A stretch of DNA of 64,000 bases from Ottowia beijingensis (GTDB taxonomy: Bacteria > Pseudomonadota > Gammaproteobacteria > Burkholderiales > Burkholderiaceae_C), in the NCBI RefSeq assembly GCF_013423955.1, contig NZ_JACCKX010000001.1, positions 620,001-684,000 of the forward strand, in the 5' to 3' direction. The notes beneath the pieces are model-generated. The model worked only from the letters and a program-made list of their open reading frames with translations, was not told the origin of the DNA and did no database searches. The position numbers and the translations under genes were made by a program. Shown one piece after another: positions 29,180-38,059 of the stretch. The first letter of the stretch is position 1. Each line of letters begins with the position of its first letter.

Positions 29180-30871
29180 ATGCACCAGCCGACGACCGAG
29201 CCGCGCCCGTCGATCTATTACGACTACCGCGTGCATGCGCCCTGGCTACCCTCGCAGCACGGCGCGCAGCCGCGCCACAAGGTGGTGATCGCCGGCTCCG
29301 GCCCCGCGGGCATGGTGGCCGCGCTGGAGCTGGCGCGCCATGGCGTGCCCAGCGTGCTGGTCACGGCCGAGCTCCAGGTGTCGCAGGGCAGCCGCGCCAT
29401 CGTGTTCACGCGCCGCTCGATGGAGATCCTGCAGCAGGTGGGCACCGCCCAGCGCATGACCGAGAACGGCCTGCCCTGGCGCTTCGGCAACTCGATTTAC
29501 AAGGGCCAGACGGTGTTTCGCATGGAGGCGCCGCACAGCGCCGACGACCGCTTCTTTCCCATGCTGAACATCCAGCAGCAGTACATGGAGGAATACCTGA
29601 TCGACGCCTGCGCCGCCAGCGGGCTGATCGACTTCCGCTGGGGCAACAAGGTGGTGAAGGTGGCGCAGCAGAGCGACCACGCCATCGTCACCATCGACAC
29701 GCCCGAAGGCGAATACGTGCTGGCCACCGACTGGCTGATCGCCGCCGATGGTGGCCGCTCCAGCATCCGCGAAGGCCTGCAGCTGAAGATGGAAGGCGCC
29801 TCGTACGAGGGCCTGTTCGTCATCGCCGACATCCGCATCGACCTGCCCTTCCCCACCGAGCGGCTGGCCTTCTTCGACCCCACCTGGAACCCCGGCAACA
29901 CCATCCTGATGCACCGCGAGCCGCACGGCATCTGGCGCGTCGACTATCAGCTGCCGCCGGGCGAGAAGCCCGAGGACGCACTGAAGCCCGAATCGCTGAA
30001 GGCCCGCATCGACGCGCAACTGGCCATGATCGGCCATGGCGGCACGCCGTGGGAGATGGACTGGTGCTCGGTCTATTCGGCCCGCACGCTGACGCTGCCC
30101 GACTACGTGGTCGGCCGCGTGCTGTTCACCGGCGATGCGGCGCACCTGCTGCCGATCTTCGGCGTGCGCGGCGCCAACACCGGCTTTCAGGACGCGCAAT
30201 CGCTGGCCTGGCACCTGGCCTTCGTCATCAAGGGCCTGGCCAGCGAAAAGCTGCTGGCCAACCACAGCGCCGAGCGCGTGGGCGCCGCGCGCGAGATCAT
30301 CGACGAGGCGGGCAAGAGCACGCGCTTCATGGCGCCGCCCACGCGCGGCTTTCGCGTCCTGCGCGATGCGGTGCTGTCGCTGTCGCGCACGCAGGACTTC
30401 GTGCGCCCGCTCTACCACTGGCGCACCTCGCGCCCGCACGAGTACACGCACTCCATGCTCAACAGCCCGGGCGACGACAACGCCCTGTTCACCGCCGGCC
30501 CGGCGCACGGCGCGCCGCCGCAGAACGTGCGCCTGGGCGCGGACGATTTCCTGCTCGACCACCTGGGCGGCGGGTTCGATCTGCTCTACTTCACCGACGC
30601 TGCCAGCCTGCCGCAGCCGCTGCAGGACGTGATCGCCGAAGTGCGCGGCCGTGGCGTGCCGGTGCGCGTGACCGCTGTGGGCAGCGCCACGCCAGTGCAG
30701 GGCGCCGATCAGACCTTCGCCGACGCCGACGGCCACTTCCGCCAGCGCTACGGCATCAGCGCCAGCGGCGGCGCCTACCTGCTGCGGCCCGACCAGCACG
30801 TGTGCGCGCGCTGGCTCACACTGGATGCCACGCGCCTGCAAGCCGCCTTCCACCAGGCACTGCCGCAATGA
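29180..30871 (+). CDS. FAD-dependent aromatic hydroxylase (MhpA/PheA-like monooxygenase)
   Basis: 563 residues. FAD Rossmann GSGPAGMVAALELARHG (about 39-55), the DG motif ADGGRSSIREGL and the FAD ribityl motif GDAAHLLPIFGVRGANTGFQ are those of class A flavoprotein monooxygenases that hydroxylate an aromatic ring with NAD(P)H and O2. The C-terminal thioredoxin-like domain (about 430-563) resembles MhpA. Starts after GGAG (29171). Followed by DUF2783, VOC and fumarylacetoacetase genes, which points to a ring-cleavage pathway for a hydroxylated aromatic acid. Frame intact. Confidence 0.9.
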   Translation: MHQPTTEPRPSIYYDYRVHAPWLPSQHGAQPRHKVVIAGSGPAGMVAALELARHGVPSVLVTAELQVSQGSRAIVFTRRSMEILQQVGTAQRMTENGLPWRFGNSIYKGQTVFRMEAPHSADDRFFPMLNIQQQYMEEYLIDACAASGLIDFRWGNKVVKVAQQSDHAIVTIDTPEGEYVLATDWLIAADGGRSSIREGLQLKMEGASYEGLFVIADIRIDLPFPTERLAFFDPTWNPGNTILMHREPHGIWRVDYQLPPGEKPEDALKPESLKARIDAQLAMIGHGGTPWEMDWCSVYSARTLTLPDYVVGRVLFTGDAAHLLPIFGVRGANTGFQDAQSLAWHLAFVIKGLASEKLLANHSAERVGAAREIIDEAGKSTRFMAPPTRGFRVLRDAVLSLSRTQDFVRPLYHWRTSRPHEYTHSMLNSPGDDNALFTAGPAHGAPPQNVRLGADDFLLDHLGGGFDLLYFTDAASLPQPLQDVIAEVRGRGVPVRVTAVGSATPVQGADQTFADADGHFRQRYGISASGGAYLLRPDQHVCARWLTLDATRLQAAFHQALPQ

Positions 30872-30885
30872 GAATGGAGACCCGC

Positions 30886-31080
30886 ATGAACGCGAAAACC
30901 CAAGCCCTCAGCATCCCCGACCTGGAAACCGTGTACGACGTGCTGGCCCAGGCCATCGACCAGGCCGGGCCGGAGAAGGCCGAGCTGTTCCTCGTCAAGC
31001 TCGCCCTGCTCAACGCCAATGCGCTGGCCCAACCCGAAACCGTGCGGCAGCACATCCAGGCCGCGCTGCAAGACCTTTGA
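30886..31080 (+). CDS. DUF2783 small protein
   Basis: 64 residues (MNAKTQALSIPDLETVYDVL ...), mostly helical, acidic and without cysteines or membrane segments. Matches the DUF2783 family, which is encoded next to FAD monooxygenases in aromatic gene clusters. TGGAGA at 30874-30879 precedes ATG 30886 by 6 bp and the gene starts 14 bp after the hydroxylase stop, so an operon is likely. May be an accessory subunit or chaperone of the hydroxylase; no experimental role known to me. Confidence 0.85.
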   Translation: MNAKTQALSIPDLETVYDVLAQAIDQAGPEKAELFLVKLALLNANALAQPETVRQHIQAALQDL

Positions 31081-31118
31081 CCCCCGCCACCCTCTCACCA
31101 TCCGAAGGAGACAAACCC

Positions 31119-31671
31119 ATGGCCCTCATCGAAAAATCCACCACGTCGCCTACCGCTGCAAGAACGCCAAGCAGACCGTGGAGTGGTACCAGAAGTACCT
31201 CGACATGGACTTCATCCTGGCCATTGCCGAGAACGAAGTGCCGTCGACGAAGGAGCCGGACCCGTACATGCACATCTTCCTGGACGCCGGCAACGGCAAC
31301 GTGCTGGCCTTCTTCGAGCTGCCCACCCGGGCCGAGATGCTGTCGCCCGCCGATGCCAACACGCCCGCGTGGACGCAGCACCTGGCGCTCAAGGTCGATT
31401 CGGTCGACACCATGCTGAAGGTGAAGCAAAGCTCGAGGCCGACGGCATCGAAGTCATCGGCCCCACCGACCACACCATCTTCAAGTCGATCTACTTCTTC
31501 GACCCCAGCGGCCACCGCCTGGAGCTGGCCGCCAACACCTCGACGCCCGAGATGGACAAGGAACTGGACCGCGTGAAGTGGGACATGCTGAACGAGTGGG
31601 ACCGCACCAAGAAGGCGCCCGAGCATGCGCGCTGGATGCACGACGGGACTGGCAAGGTCGGCGCGCATTGA
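31119..31671 (+). CDS. VOC-family protein (glyoxalase/extradiol dioxygenase fold), two frame breaks
   Basis: Repaired length 184 residues. Two beta-alpha-beta-beta-beta modules with metal ligands His in IHHVAYRCKNA, Glu in VLAFFELP, His in TQHLALKVD and Glu in GHRLELAA. GAAGGAG (31104) precedes ATG 31119. Breaks: one A lost in AAAAA 31132-31136 (MALIEK|IHHVAY) and one A lost in AAA 31428-31430 (KVKQ|KLEADGIEV). Position between a ring hydroxylase and fumarylacetoacetase makes it a candidate ring-cleavage dioxygenase or isomerase; this is not shown by sequence. Confidence 0.88.
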
Positions 31672-31715
31672 CCCGCCGGCGCGTCCGTCTTTCACCGATC
31701 TCACCACGCCCTGAA

Positions 31716-31760
31716 GCCCCCTCTCCCGCTCGCGGGAGAGGGTTGGGATGAGGGCTCGGC
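31716..31760. repeat. CCCCTCTCCC/GGGAGAGGG palindrome
   Basis: CCCCCTCTCCCGCTCGCGGG followed by AGAGGGTTGGGATGAGGGC. It separates the VOC gene from the fumarylacetoacetase gene and could weaken read-through. Confidence 0.8.
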
Positions 31761-31816
31761 ATCCACCGCCCCCGCGGCCCCATGCCCAGCTCACCCCGCC
31801 TTTCTGCGAGTCCCCC

Positions 31817-33132
31817 ATGACCCCACTGAACGAAACCCACGACCCCAATCTGACCAGCTGGGTCGCCTCCGCCAACGACGGCCAGACCGACTTCCCGATC
31901 CAGAACCTGCCCTTCGCCATCTTCCGCCGCCAGGGCAGCAGTGAGGCGTGGCGCGGCGGCGTGGCCATCGGCGACCAGATCGTCGACATGGCCGCCGCCG
32001 TGCAGGCCGGCGTGTTCAACGGCGAGGCCCTGGCAGCGGCGCAGGCCGCGGCTGAACCGACGCTGAACAATCTGATGAGTCTGGGCCCGCAGCCCTTGTC
32101 CCACCTGCGCAAGGTGCTATCGAAAGCATTGCAAACTGGCTCGTCGCAGCAAGCCGCGCTGCAAGCCTGCCTGGTGCCGCAAGCGCAGGCCGAATACAGC
32201 CTGCCCGCGCGCATTGGCGACTACACCGACTTCTACACCTCGGTGCACCACGCCACCAACATCGGCAAGCAGTTCCGCCCCGACAACCCGCTGCTGCCCA
32301 ACTACAAATGGGTGCCCATCGGCTACCACGGCCGCAGTTCCAGCATTGGCATCTCGGGCCAGGCCTTCAAGCGCCCCAAGGGCCAGGTCAAGCCGCCCGA
32401 CGCCGACGTGCCCGTGCTGAAACCCAGCGCGCGCATGGACATCGAGCTGGAAATGGGCGTGTTCGTCGGCCAGGGTAACGCGCTCGGCGAGCCGGTGACG
32501 ATGGCCGAGGCCGAAGACCACATCTTCGGCCTGGTGCTGTTCAACGACTGGTCGGCGCGCGACATCCAGCCATGGGAATACCAGCCGCTCGGCCCCTTCC
32601 TGGCCAAGAACTTCGCCTCCACGGTGTCGCCCTGGGTGGTGACGATGGAAGCGCTCGCCCCTTCCGCGCCCCCTTCAGTCACCCGGAAGGCGACCCGCAG
32701 CCCCTGCCCTACCTGAGCAGCGCCGCCAACAGCGCGCAGGGCGGGCTCGACATCGAACTCGAAGCACTGATCCTGACCGACAAGATGCGCGCCGCCGGCG
32801 CCGCGCCCGAGCGCATCACCCGCACCAACTACAAGCACGCCTACTGGACCGCCGCGCAGATGGTCACGCACCACACCGTGAACGGCTGCAACCTGCGGCC
32901 CGGCGACCTGCTGGGCACCGGCACGCTGAGCGGCCCCACCCTGGACCAGGCCTGCGCGCTGATCGAGCTGACCACCGGCGGCAAGAACCCGATCCAGCTC
33001 GCCAACGGCGAAAGCCGCACCTGGCTGGAGGACGGCGACACCATCGTGCTGCGCGGCTGGTGCCAGAAGGAAGGCGCCGCGCGCATCGGCTTTGGCGAAT
33101 GCGTGGGCACGGTGCTGCCCGCGGCGGCCTGA
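31817..33132 (+). CDS. fahA: Fumarylacetoacetase, frameshifted
   Basis: Hydrolyses fumarylacetoacetate to fumarate and acetoacetate, last step of homogentisate-type pathways. N-terminal SH3-like domain (about 1-125), then catalytic domain with DFYTSVHHATNIGKQFRP, YKWVPIGYHGRSSSI, DIELEMGVFVG, FNDWSARDIQPWEY and PLGPFLAKNFASTVSPWVV. One C is missing in CCCC 32658-32661 (EALAP|FRAPFSHPEGDP). Repaired length 438 residues, normal. Neighbouring hydroxylase and VOC genes imply an aromatic acid pathway. Confidence 0.93.
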
Positions 33133-33418
33133 CGGCGCAGCCCACCCGCTCGCCTTCGGGGCGGTGACGAGCCATGTTGGAGAGCGGGGCGCCAGCGCTG
33201 CAGGGATCACATACTCCTGCATAGATACCCGCTGGCGCCCGACTGACGGGAGCTTGACATTGATACCCCTATTGACTGACTGAGAACCTATGGGAGCGGG
33301 CTTGTCCGCGTGAAGCACTATTGCTGGCGATGCGCCCATCGCGGGCAAGCCCGCTCCCACAAAAGAAACTGGCCCGGCCCAGAGCCACCCACATTTGACC
33401 GCCAAGTCCAGCTCTCTT
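33133..33418. repeat. ATACTCC element and REP inverted pair 6
   Basis: Contains TCACATACTCCTGCATAG with CCCGCTGGCGCCCGACTGAC (33205-33255) and a REP pair at 33290-33360 whose left arm is degenerate (GGGCTTGTCCGCG) and whose right arm is perfect. No gene seen. Confidence 0.75.
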
Positions 33419-33440
33419 AAACTAGTCATCTACCTAGTTT
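33419..33440. promoter_or_regulatory. Inverted repeat before antitoxin gene, candidate operator
   Basis: AAACTAG-TCATCTAC-CTAGTTT, a perfect 7-bp inverted repeat in an AT-rich patch, 15 bp before the antitoxin start. Fits an autoregulatory antitoxin operator. Confidence 0.65.
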
Positions 33441-33454
33441 GATTGGAGGTGACC

Positions 33455-33712
33455 ATGCACGCTTGGCCGGTTCAGGATGCGAAGGCGCGCTTCAGCGAGT
33501 TTCTGGACGCCTGCCTGTCTGAAGGCCCGCAGATGGTGACCCGGCGCGGCGCAGAAGCGGCCGTGCTGGTGCCCGTCGACGAATGGCGGCGCCTGCAGCA
33601 CGCCGCGCGTCCTTCGCTGAAGCAGTTGCTGCTGTCCGACGAGGCACGCACCGATCTGCTGCTGCCCCCGCGTGGCCGCGCGCGGCGCCGCCCGGTGCCG
33701 GTGGCCGAGTGA
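33455..33712 (+). CDS. Phd/YefM-type antitoxin
   Basis: 85 residues beginning MHAWPVQDAKARFSEFLDAC; the pattern of a Phd/YefM fold (AKARFSEFL, VTRRGAEAAVLVPVDEWRRL) is clear. GGAGGT at 33446 precedes ATG 33455. The Arg/Pro-rich C-terminus is the likely toxin-binding tail. Its stop TGA overlaps the ATG of the PIN toxin gene, implying translational coupling. Binds the upstream inverted repeat by inference. Confidence 0.9.
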   Translation: MHAWPVQDAKARFSEFLDACLSEGPQMVTRRGAEAAVLVPVDEWRRLQHAARPSLKQLLLSDEARTDLLLPPRGRARRRPVPVAE

Positions 33713-34140
33713 TGTACCTGCTCGACACCAACGTCGTCTCCGAGCTGCGCCGACCGCGGCCGCACGGCGCGGTGCTGGCGTGGCTGCAGTCGGTGGACGA
33801 TGCACAACTGTTTCTCTCGGCCGTCACGCTGGGCGAGATCCAGGCCGGCATCGAACTGACGCGCGAACAGGACGCGACCAAGGCCAGCGAGATCGAGACC
33901 TGGCTCGACCAGGTGGCGGCTGCCTACAACGTACTGCCGATGGACGCGGCGCTGTTGCGCGACTGGGCCAGGCTGATGCATCGCCGTTCGGACACACTGT
34001 ACGAAGACGCCATGATCGCCGCCACGGCGCGCGTGCACGGCCTGACGGTGGTCACGCGCAACGTGGCCGATTTCAAGGCGCTGGGCATGGATGTGCTGAA
34101 CCCCTTCGTCACGCCCCGCTCCCCTGGTGCAGCGCCTTGA
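33712..34140 (+). CDS. PIN-domain toxin, VapC/FitB-like
   Basis: 142 residues: MYLLDTNVVSELRRPRPH supplies the first acidic site, SAVTLGEIQAGIEL the second, YEDAMIAATARVHGL the third and TRNVADF the last, a complete PIN active site for Mg2+-dependent RNase action. Start overlaps the antitoxin stop by one base. The TGA at 34138-34140 overlaps the TTG start of dinB, an unusual run-on into a DNA polymerase gene. Confidence 0.92.
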   Translation: MYLLDTNVVSELRRPRPHGAVLAWLQSVDDAQLFLSAVTLGEIQAGIELTREQDATKASEIETWLDQVAAAYNVLPMDAALLRDWARLMHRRSDTLYEDAMIAATARVHGLTVVTRNVADFKALGMDVLNPFVTPRSPGAAP

Positions 34141-35369
34141 CACTAGCCACGCCACCCCGCCGCATCGCCCACCTCGACATGGACGCCTTCTACGCGTCGG
34201 TCGAATGGCTGCGCTATCCGCAGCTGAAGGGTTTGCCGATGGTGATTGGCGGCGGGCGGCGGCGCGAGGATGAACTGATCGCACGCCTGAACACCGAGCG
34301 CCCCGAACGCAGCTGGACCGCCGCCGACCTGGCCGACATTCCGGTCGATTTCTTCCCGCTGCTGCGCGACTACGTGGGCCGCGGCGTCATCACCACGGCC
34401 AGCTACGCCGCGCGCCCGTTCGGCATCGGCTCGGCCATGGGCTTGATGAAGGCCGCCAGGCTGTGCCCGCAGGCCATCCTGCTGCCAGCCGATTTCGACG
34501 AATACCGGCGCTGTTCGCGCGCCTTCAAGCAGGTCATCCAGGGCATCGCGCCGGTGATGGAAGACCGCGGCATCGACGAGGTGTACATCGACTTCACCCA
34601 CGTGCCCGGCGGCCAGCGCGAGGGCGGGCGCGTGCTGGCGCGGCTGATCCAGAAAAGCATCTTCCAGGCCACGGGCCTGACCTGCTCCATCGGCGTGGCG
34701 CCCAACAAGCTGCTGGCCAAGATGGCGAGCGAGTTCAACAAGCCGAACGGCATCAGCATCGTGCACGAGGCCAATCTGCAAACACTGATCTGGCCCCTGC
34801 CCTGCCGCAAGATCAACGGCATCGGCCCCAAGGCCGACGCGAAGCTGCAAGCCCACGGCATCACCACCATCGGCGAGCTGGCCGCGCGCGAGCGGTCGTG
34901 GCTGGTCGAGCACTTCGGCCGCAGCTACGGCGCCTGGCTGCACGACGCCGCGCACGGCCGCGACGAGCGCCCGGTGGTGACCGAAAGCGAGCCCGTCAGC
35001 ATGAGCCGCGAAACCACCTTCGACCGCGACCTGCACGCCGTGCACGACAAGGCCGAACTGGGGGCCATCTTCACGCGGCTGGCCGAACAGGTGGCGGCCG
35101 ACCTGCAGCGCAAGGGCTACGTCGGCAAGACCATCGGCATCAAGCTGCGCTACACCGACTTCAAGATCGCCACGCGCGACACCACCGTGGCCGAGCACAC
35201 CAACGACGCGCGCCGCATCCGCCAGGTGGCGGGGCAGTGCCTCAAGCGCGTGCCGCTCGACCGCCGCCTGCGCCTGCTGGGCGTGCGTGTGGGCTCGCTG
35301 GTGAAGGCTGCGGAGCTGGCGGGGGCCAAGTCTTCAGAAGAAGACCTGGACCTGCCGCTGTTTCAGTAA
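34137..35369 (+). CDS. dinB: Y-family DNA polymerase IV (DinB-like)
   Basis: Translesion polymerase of 410 residues. HLDMDAFYASVEW and RGIDEVYIDFT hold the catalytic acids; SIGVAPNKLLAKMASEFNKP and GIGPKADAKLQAHGI (HhH) follow. TTG 34137 is proposed as start (MTLATPPRRIAHLDMDAFYA), overlapping the toxin stop. An insertion of about 45 residues (RRREDELIARLNTERPERSW ...) separates VIGGG from VITTASYAARPFG. C-terminus DLPLFQ looks like a beta-clamp-binding motif. No LexA-type box was recognised just upstream. Confidence 0.92.
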   Translation: MTLATPPRRIAHLDMDAFYASVEWLRYPQLKGLPMVIGGGRRREDELIARLNTERPERSWTAADLADIPVDFFPLLRDYVGRGVITTASYAARPFGIGSAMGLMKAARLCPQAILLPADFDEYRRCSRAFKQVIQGIAPVMEDRGIDEVYIDFTHVPGGQREGGRVLARLIQKSIFQATGLTCSIGVAPNKLLAKMASEFNKPNGISIVHEANLQTLIWPLPCRKINGIGPKADAKLQAHGITTIGELAARERSWLVEHFGRSYGAWLHDAAHGRDERPVVTESEPVSMSRETTFDRDLHAVHDKAELGAIFTRLAEQVAADLQRKGYVGKTIGIKLRYTDFKIATRDTTVAEHTNDARRIRQVAGQCLKRVPLDRRLRLLGVRVGSLVKAAELAGAKSSEEDLDLPLFQ

Positions 35370-35490
35370 GCGCTGACAGCTATCTTTTTACAAGCATCCA
35401 GGCGCTGCAAGCACTGCGGGAGCACTGTGCCTGGCCGCGTAGTCCCTCACGCGATTGCGCCCGCCCCGCCAAGCGCACTACAGTGCGCGC

Positions 35491-36333
35491 ATGAACACTC
35501 CCACCCTCACCTGCTTCCAGCTCACCATCACCGACCACGTCGCCCACCTGGTGCTCAGCCGCCCCGAGGCGATGAACACCATGGGCCCCGTCTTCTGGCG
35601 CGAGCTGGACGAGGTGCTCGACCACATCAACAAACGCGGACAGGCGCGCGCCCTGGTGCTCTCCAGCACCGGCAAGCACTTCTCGGCCGGCATGGCGCTT
35701 GACGTGTTCGGCGGCGCCATCCAGATGGACGACGCCAGCCCCGAAGGCCGCGCCGCCATCGCCGACCTGCTCGGCGGGCTGCAGGCCACCTTCACCAGGC
35801 TGGAGACACTGCGCATCCCCGTCATTGCCGCCATCCACGGCGGCTGCATCGGCGGCGCGGTCGATCTGGTCACGGCCGCGTGCATCCGCTACGCCACGGC
35901 GGACGCCTTCTTCTGCATCCAGGAGATCAACATCGGTATGGTGGCCGACGTGGGCACGCTGCAGCGCCTGCCGAAGCTTGTGCCGCTGGGCGTGGTGAAG
36001 GAACTGGCCTACACCGGCCGCCGCATGCCCGCCGCCAGGGCGCGCGAGGTGGGCCTGGTCAACGAAGTGTTCGACACGCCCGAGGCCTGCCTGGCCGCCG
36101 CCCTGCAGTGCGCGAAAGAGATCGCCGCCAAGCCGCCCGTGGCCATCTGGGGCACCAAGCAGGTCATTCACTACGCGCGCGACCATTCGGTGGACGATGC
36201 CCTGCGCCAGATGGGCTGGGTGCAGGCCGCCATCTGGAGCAACACCCACGTGTGCGAGGCCGTGACGGCGATGAAGGACAAGCGCGAAGGGCGCTTTCCG
36301 CCGCTGGCCGAGCTGCGCGACTTTGGTGCCTGA
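35491..36333 (+). CDS. Enoyl-CoA hydratase/isomerase family protein (crotonase)
   Basis: 280 residues. Oxyanion-hole motifs SSTGKHFSAGMALDVF and HGGCIGGAVDLVTAACIRY; the acid positions read DLVTAACIRYAT and NIGMVADVGTLQRLPKL, which is closer to the dienoyl-CoA isomerase (ECH1) pattern with Asp than to the hydratase Glu pair. Start at ATG 35491. Probable role in fatty-acid or aromatic CoA thioester beta-oxidation. Preceded by a short TAGCT/GGCGCTG repeat fragment (35378-35415). Confidence 0.9.
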   Translation: MNTPTLTCFQLTITDHVAHLVLSRPEAMNTMGPVFWRELDEVLDHINKRGQARALVLSSTGKHFSAGMALDVFGGAIQMDDASPEGRAAIADLLGGLQATFTRLETLRIPVIAAIHGGCIGGAVDLVTAACIRYATADAFFCIQEINIGMVADVGTLQRLPKLVPLGVVKELAYTGRRMPAARAREVGLVNEVFDTPEACLAAALQCAKEIAAKPPVAIWGTKQVIHYARDHSVDDALRQMGWVQAAIWSNTHVCEAVTAMKDKREGRFPPLAELRDFGA

Positions 36334-36354
36334 GGCACGTTGACCAAGGAGACC

Positions 36355-36540
36355 AACAGATACTCCCCATATAGGCATACCTTAGCGCCCGAATTTTCTG
36401 AGCAAAAGCACATACTCCCCCATAAGACAATACAGTCACCCCTTGTGGGAGCGGGCTTGCCCGCGATGGGGCGCATCTGTTGAAACCATCGCCCATCGCG
36501 GGCAAGCCCGCTCCCACAGAAAAAGAACGGGGCGGACACT
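36355..36540. repeat. Two ATACTCCCC elements and REP inverted pair 7
   Basis: GATACTCCCCATATAGGCAT at 36360 and CACATACTCCCCCATAAG at 36408 flank TTAGCGCCCGAATTTTC; a perfect REP pair follows at 36445-36517. Confidence 0.8.
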
Positions 36541-36633
36541 TGACCTGCTACAGGGACACCACCGGTGCGCGCGCCGTCCCGCCACGAAGAAGCGCCAGCC
36601 ACCGCGACACTTGGGCCAGCGCGCCCAGCGGCA

Positions 36634-36909
36634 TCAACCCGCGCGCGGCGCCGAGCCCTCGACGCGCAGCTTCATCACCGTGATGGCGCCGGTGGGCACC
36701 ACCATCACCGCGTTGGCCACCATCAGCGGCAGGTCTCCGCGCAGCCAGCCATACACCAGCCGCAGCACCGGGGCGATGGTGATGATGACGTAGGTGGACA
36801 GCGAGACGCCCGAGACGTCGCGCGTCTTCCAGGCGCGCCACAACTGCGGCACGAAGGACGATGTGGTGAAGCAGGTGGCCACCAGGCCCAGAACATCGAG
36901 TGCCGTCAC
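36634..36909 (-). CDS. SemiSWEET-type PQ-loop sugar transporter
   Basis: 91 residues with three membrane segments (LDVLGLVATCFTTSSFVPQL, STYVIITIAPVLRLVYGWL, LPLMVANAVMVVPTGAITVM). The PQ pair in SFVPQLWRAWKTRDVSGVSL is the family hallmark; one triple-helix bundle dimerises to form the sugar path. GTG 36909 is preceded by GGAGGGAGC. Lies back to back with a PfkB kinase gene, 95 bp between starts, which would fit uptake and phosphorylation of a sugar, though this pairing is inferred. Confidence 0.88.
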   Translation of the reverse strand: MTALDVLGLVATCFTTSSFVPQLWRAWKTRDVSGVSLSTYVIITIAPVLRLVYGWLRGDLPLMVANAVMVVPTGAITVMKLRVEGSAPRAG

Positions 36910-37004
36910 AACGCTCCCTCCACGCTTCCGGGTATTGACAGGATGATCGACCCACTATGTGATCGCTGCATGCCGGTTTTTCTACGTGAATGCACTTCGC
37001 TGCG

Positions 37005-38059
37005 ATGACTGCATCTGCCTCCCCACCGCCGCGCGCCTTCGTGCTGGGCAATTTCGTGCAGGCCTGCTGCTGGCAGGTAGCACGCCTGCCGGCTCCGGGC
37101 GAGACGCTGCAGGCGCACGGCTTTCACAAGGAGGCCGGTGGCAAGGGGCTGAACGTGGCGGTGGGCCTGCAGCGGCTGGGCGCGCGGGTGCAGACGCTGA
37201 TCGGCTGCGGCCAGGACGCCGCGGCCGACGAGCTGCTGGCGCTGCTGGCCACCGAGGGCGTGGATGCCACGCACGTGCATCGCCTGCCCGGCCCCTCGGG
37301 CTGGGGCGCAGGGCTGATCGGCGCTGATGGGCACAACACCATCGCGGTGTACCCCGGCGCCAACGGGCTGCTGACGGCGGCGCATGCCGAGGCGGCGCGC
37401 AGCGCCATCGAAGCGGCGGCGCTGGTCTGCGGCCAATTCGAGACCGCGCTGCCCGCCGTGCAGGTGGCGCTCGAGATCGCCCACCGGCAAGGCGTGCCCA
37501 CGGTGCTGAACCCTCGCCCTGGCAGGCGCCGCCGGCCGCGCTGCGGTCGGCCACGCACACGCTGATCGTGAACGAGTTGGAGGCCGCAGGCCTGCTGGAT
37601 GCGCCTGCACTGCTGACACTGGCCGTGGCCGACATCGCGCGTGCCGTGCGGCAGCGGCAACAAGCGCTGGCCATCGCTTGGCCGGCGCTGCGGCGGCTGG
37701 TGGTGACGCTGGGCGCGCGCGGCGCGCTGGGCGCCGAACGCGGCGACGATGGCGGCTGGCGCCTGGTGCACGTGCCCGCGCCCGCCGTCGACGCGCTGGA
37801 CACGGTGGGCGCTGGCGACGGCTTTGCCTGCGGCTACGTCACGGCCGTGCTGGCCGGGCAGGCGCTGGGCACGGCGCTGGTGTGGGGCAATCTGTGCGGC
37901 GCCCATGTGGCGGCGCGGCGCGGCGTGCTGGATGCGCTGCCGTTCGCGGCACAACTGGAAGGGCTGCTGGCCGGCCCCTGGCCGCCGCCCGAGAAACTCA
38001 CTTTTAGGAGCTGCCTGTGCATGCCCCATCAGGGGTTGAGCTGCATCCGATACACATAG
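37005..38059 (+). CDS. PfkB-family carbohydrate kinase (ribokinase-like), frameshifted
   Basis: ATP-dependent sugar or nucleoside kinase. N-terminal signature GGKGLNVAVGLQRLG, C-terminal DTVGAGDGFACGY with the catalytic Asp. One C missing in CCC 37511-37513 (VPTVLNP|SPWQAPPAALRSATHT). Start ATG 37005 (MTASASPPPRAFVLGNF), or 36990. Repaired length about 351 residues; the last 20 extend into a repeat and the converging GntR gene, so the native stop may be earlier. The GntR regulator next door is a likely controller. Confidence 0.88.
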
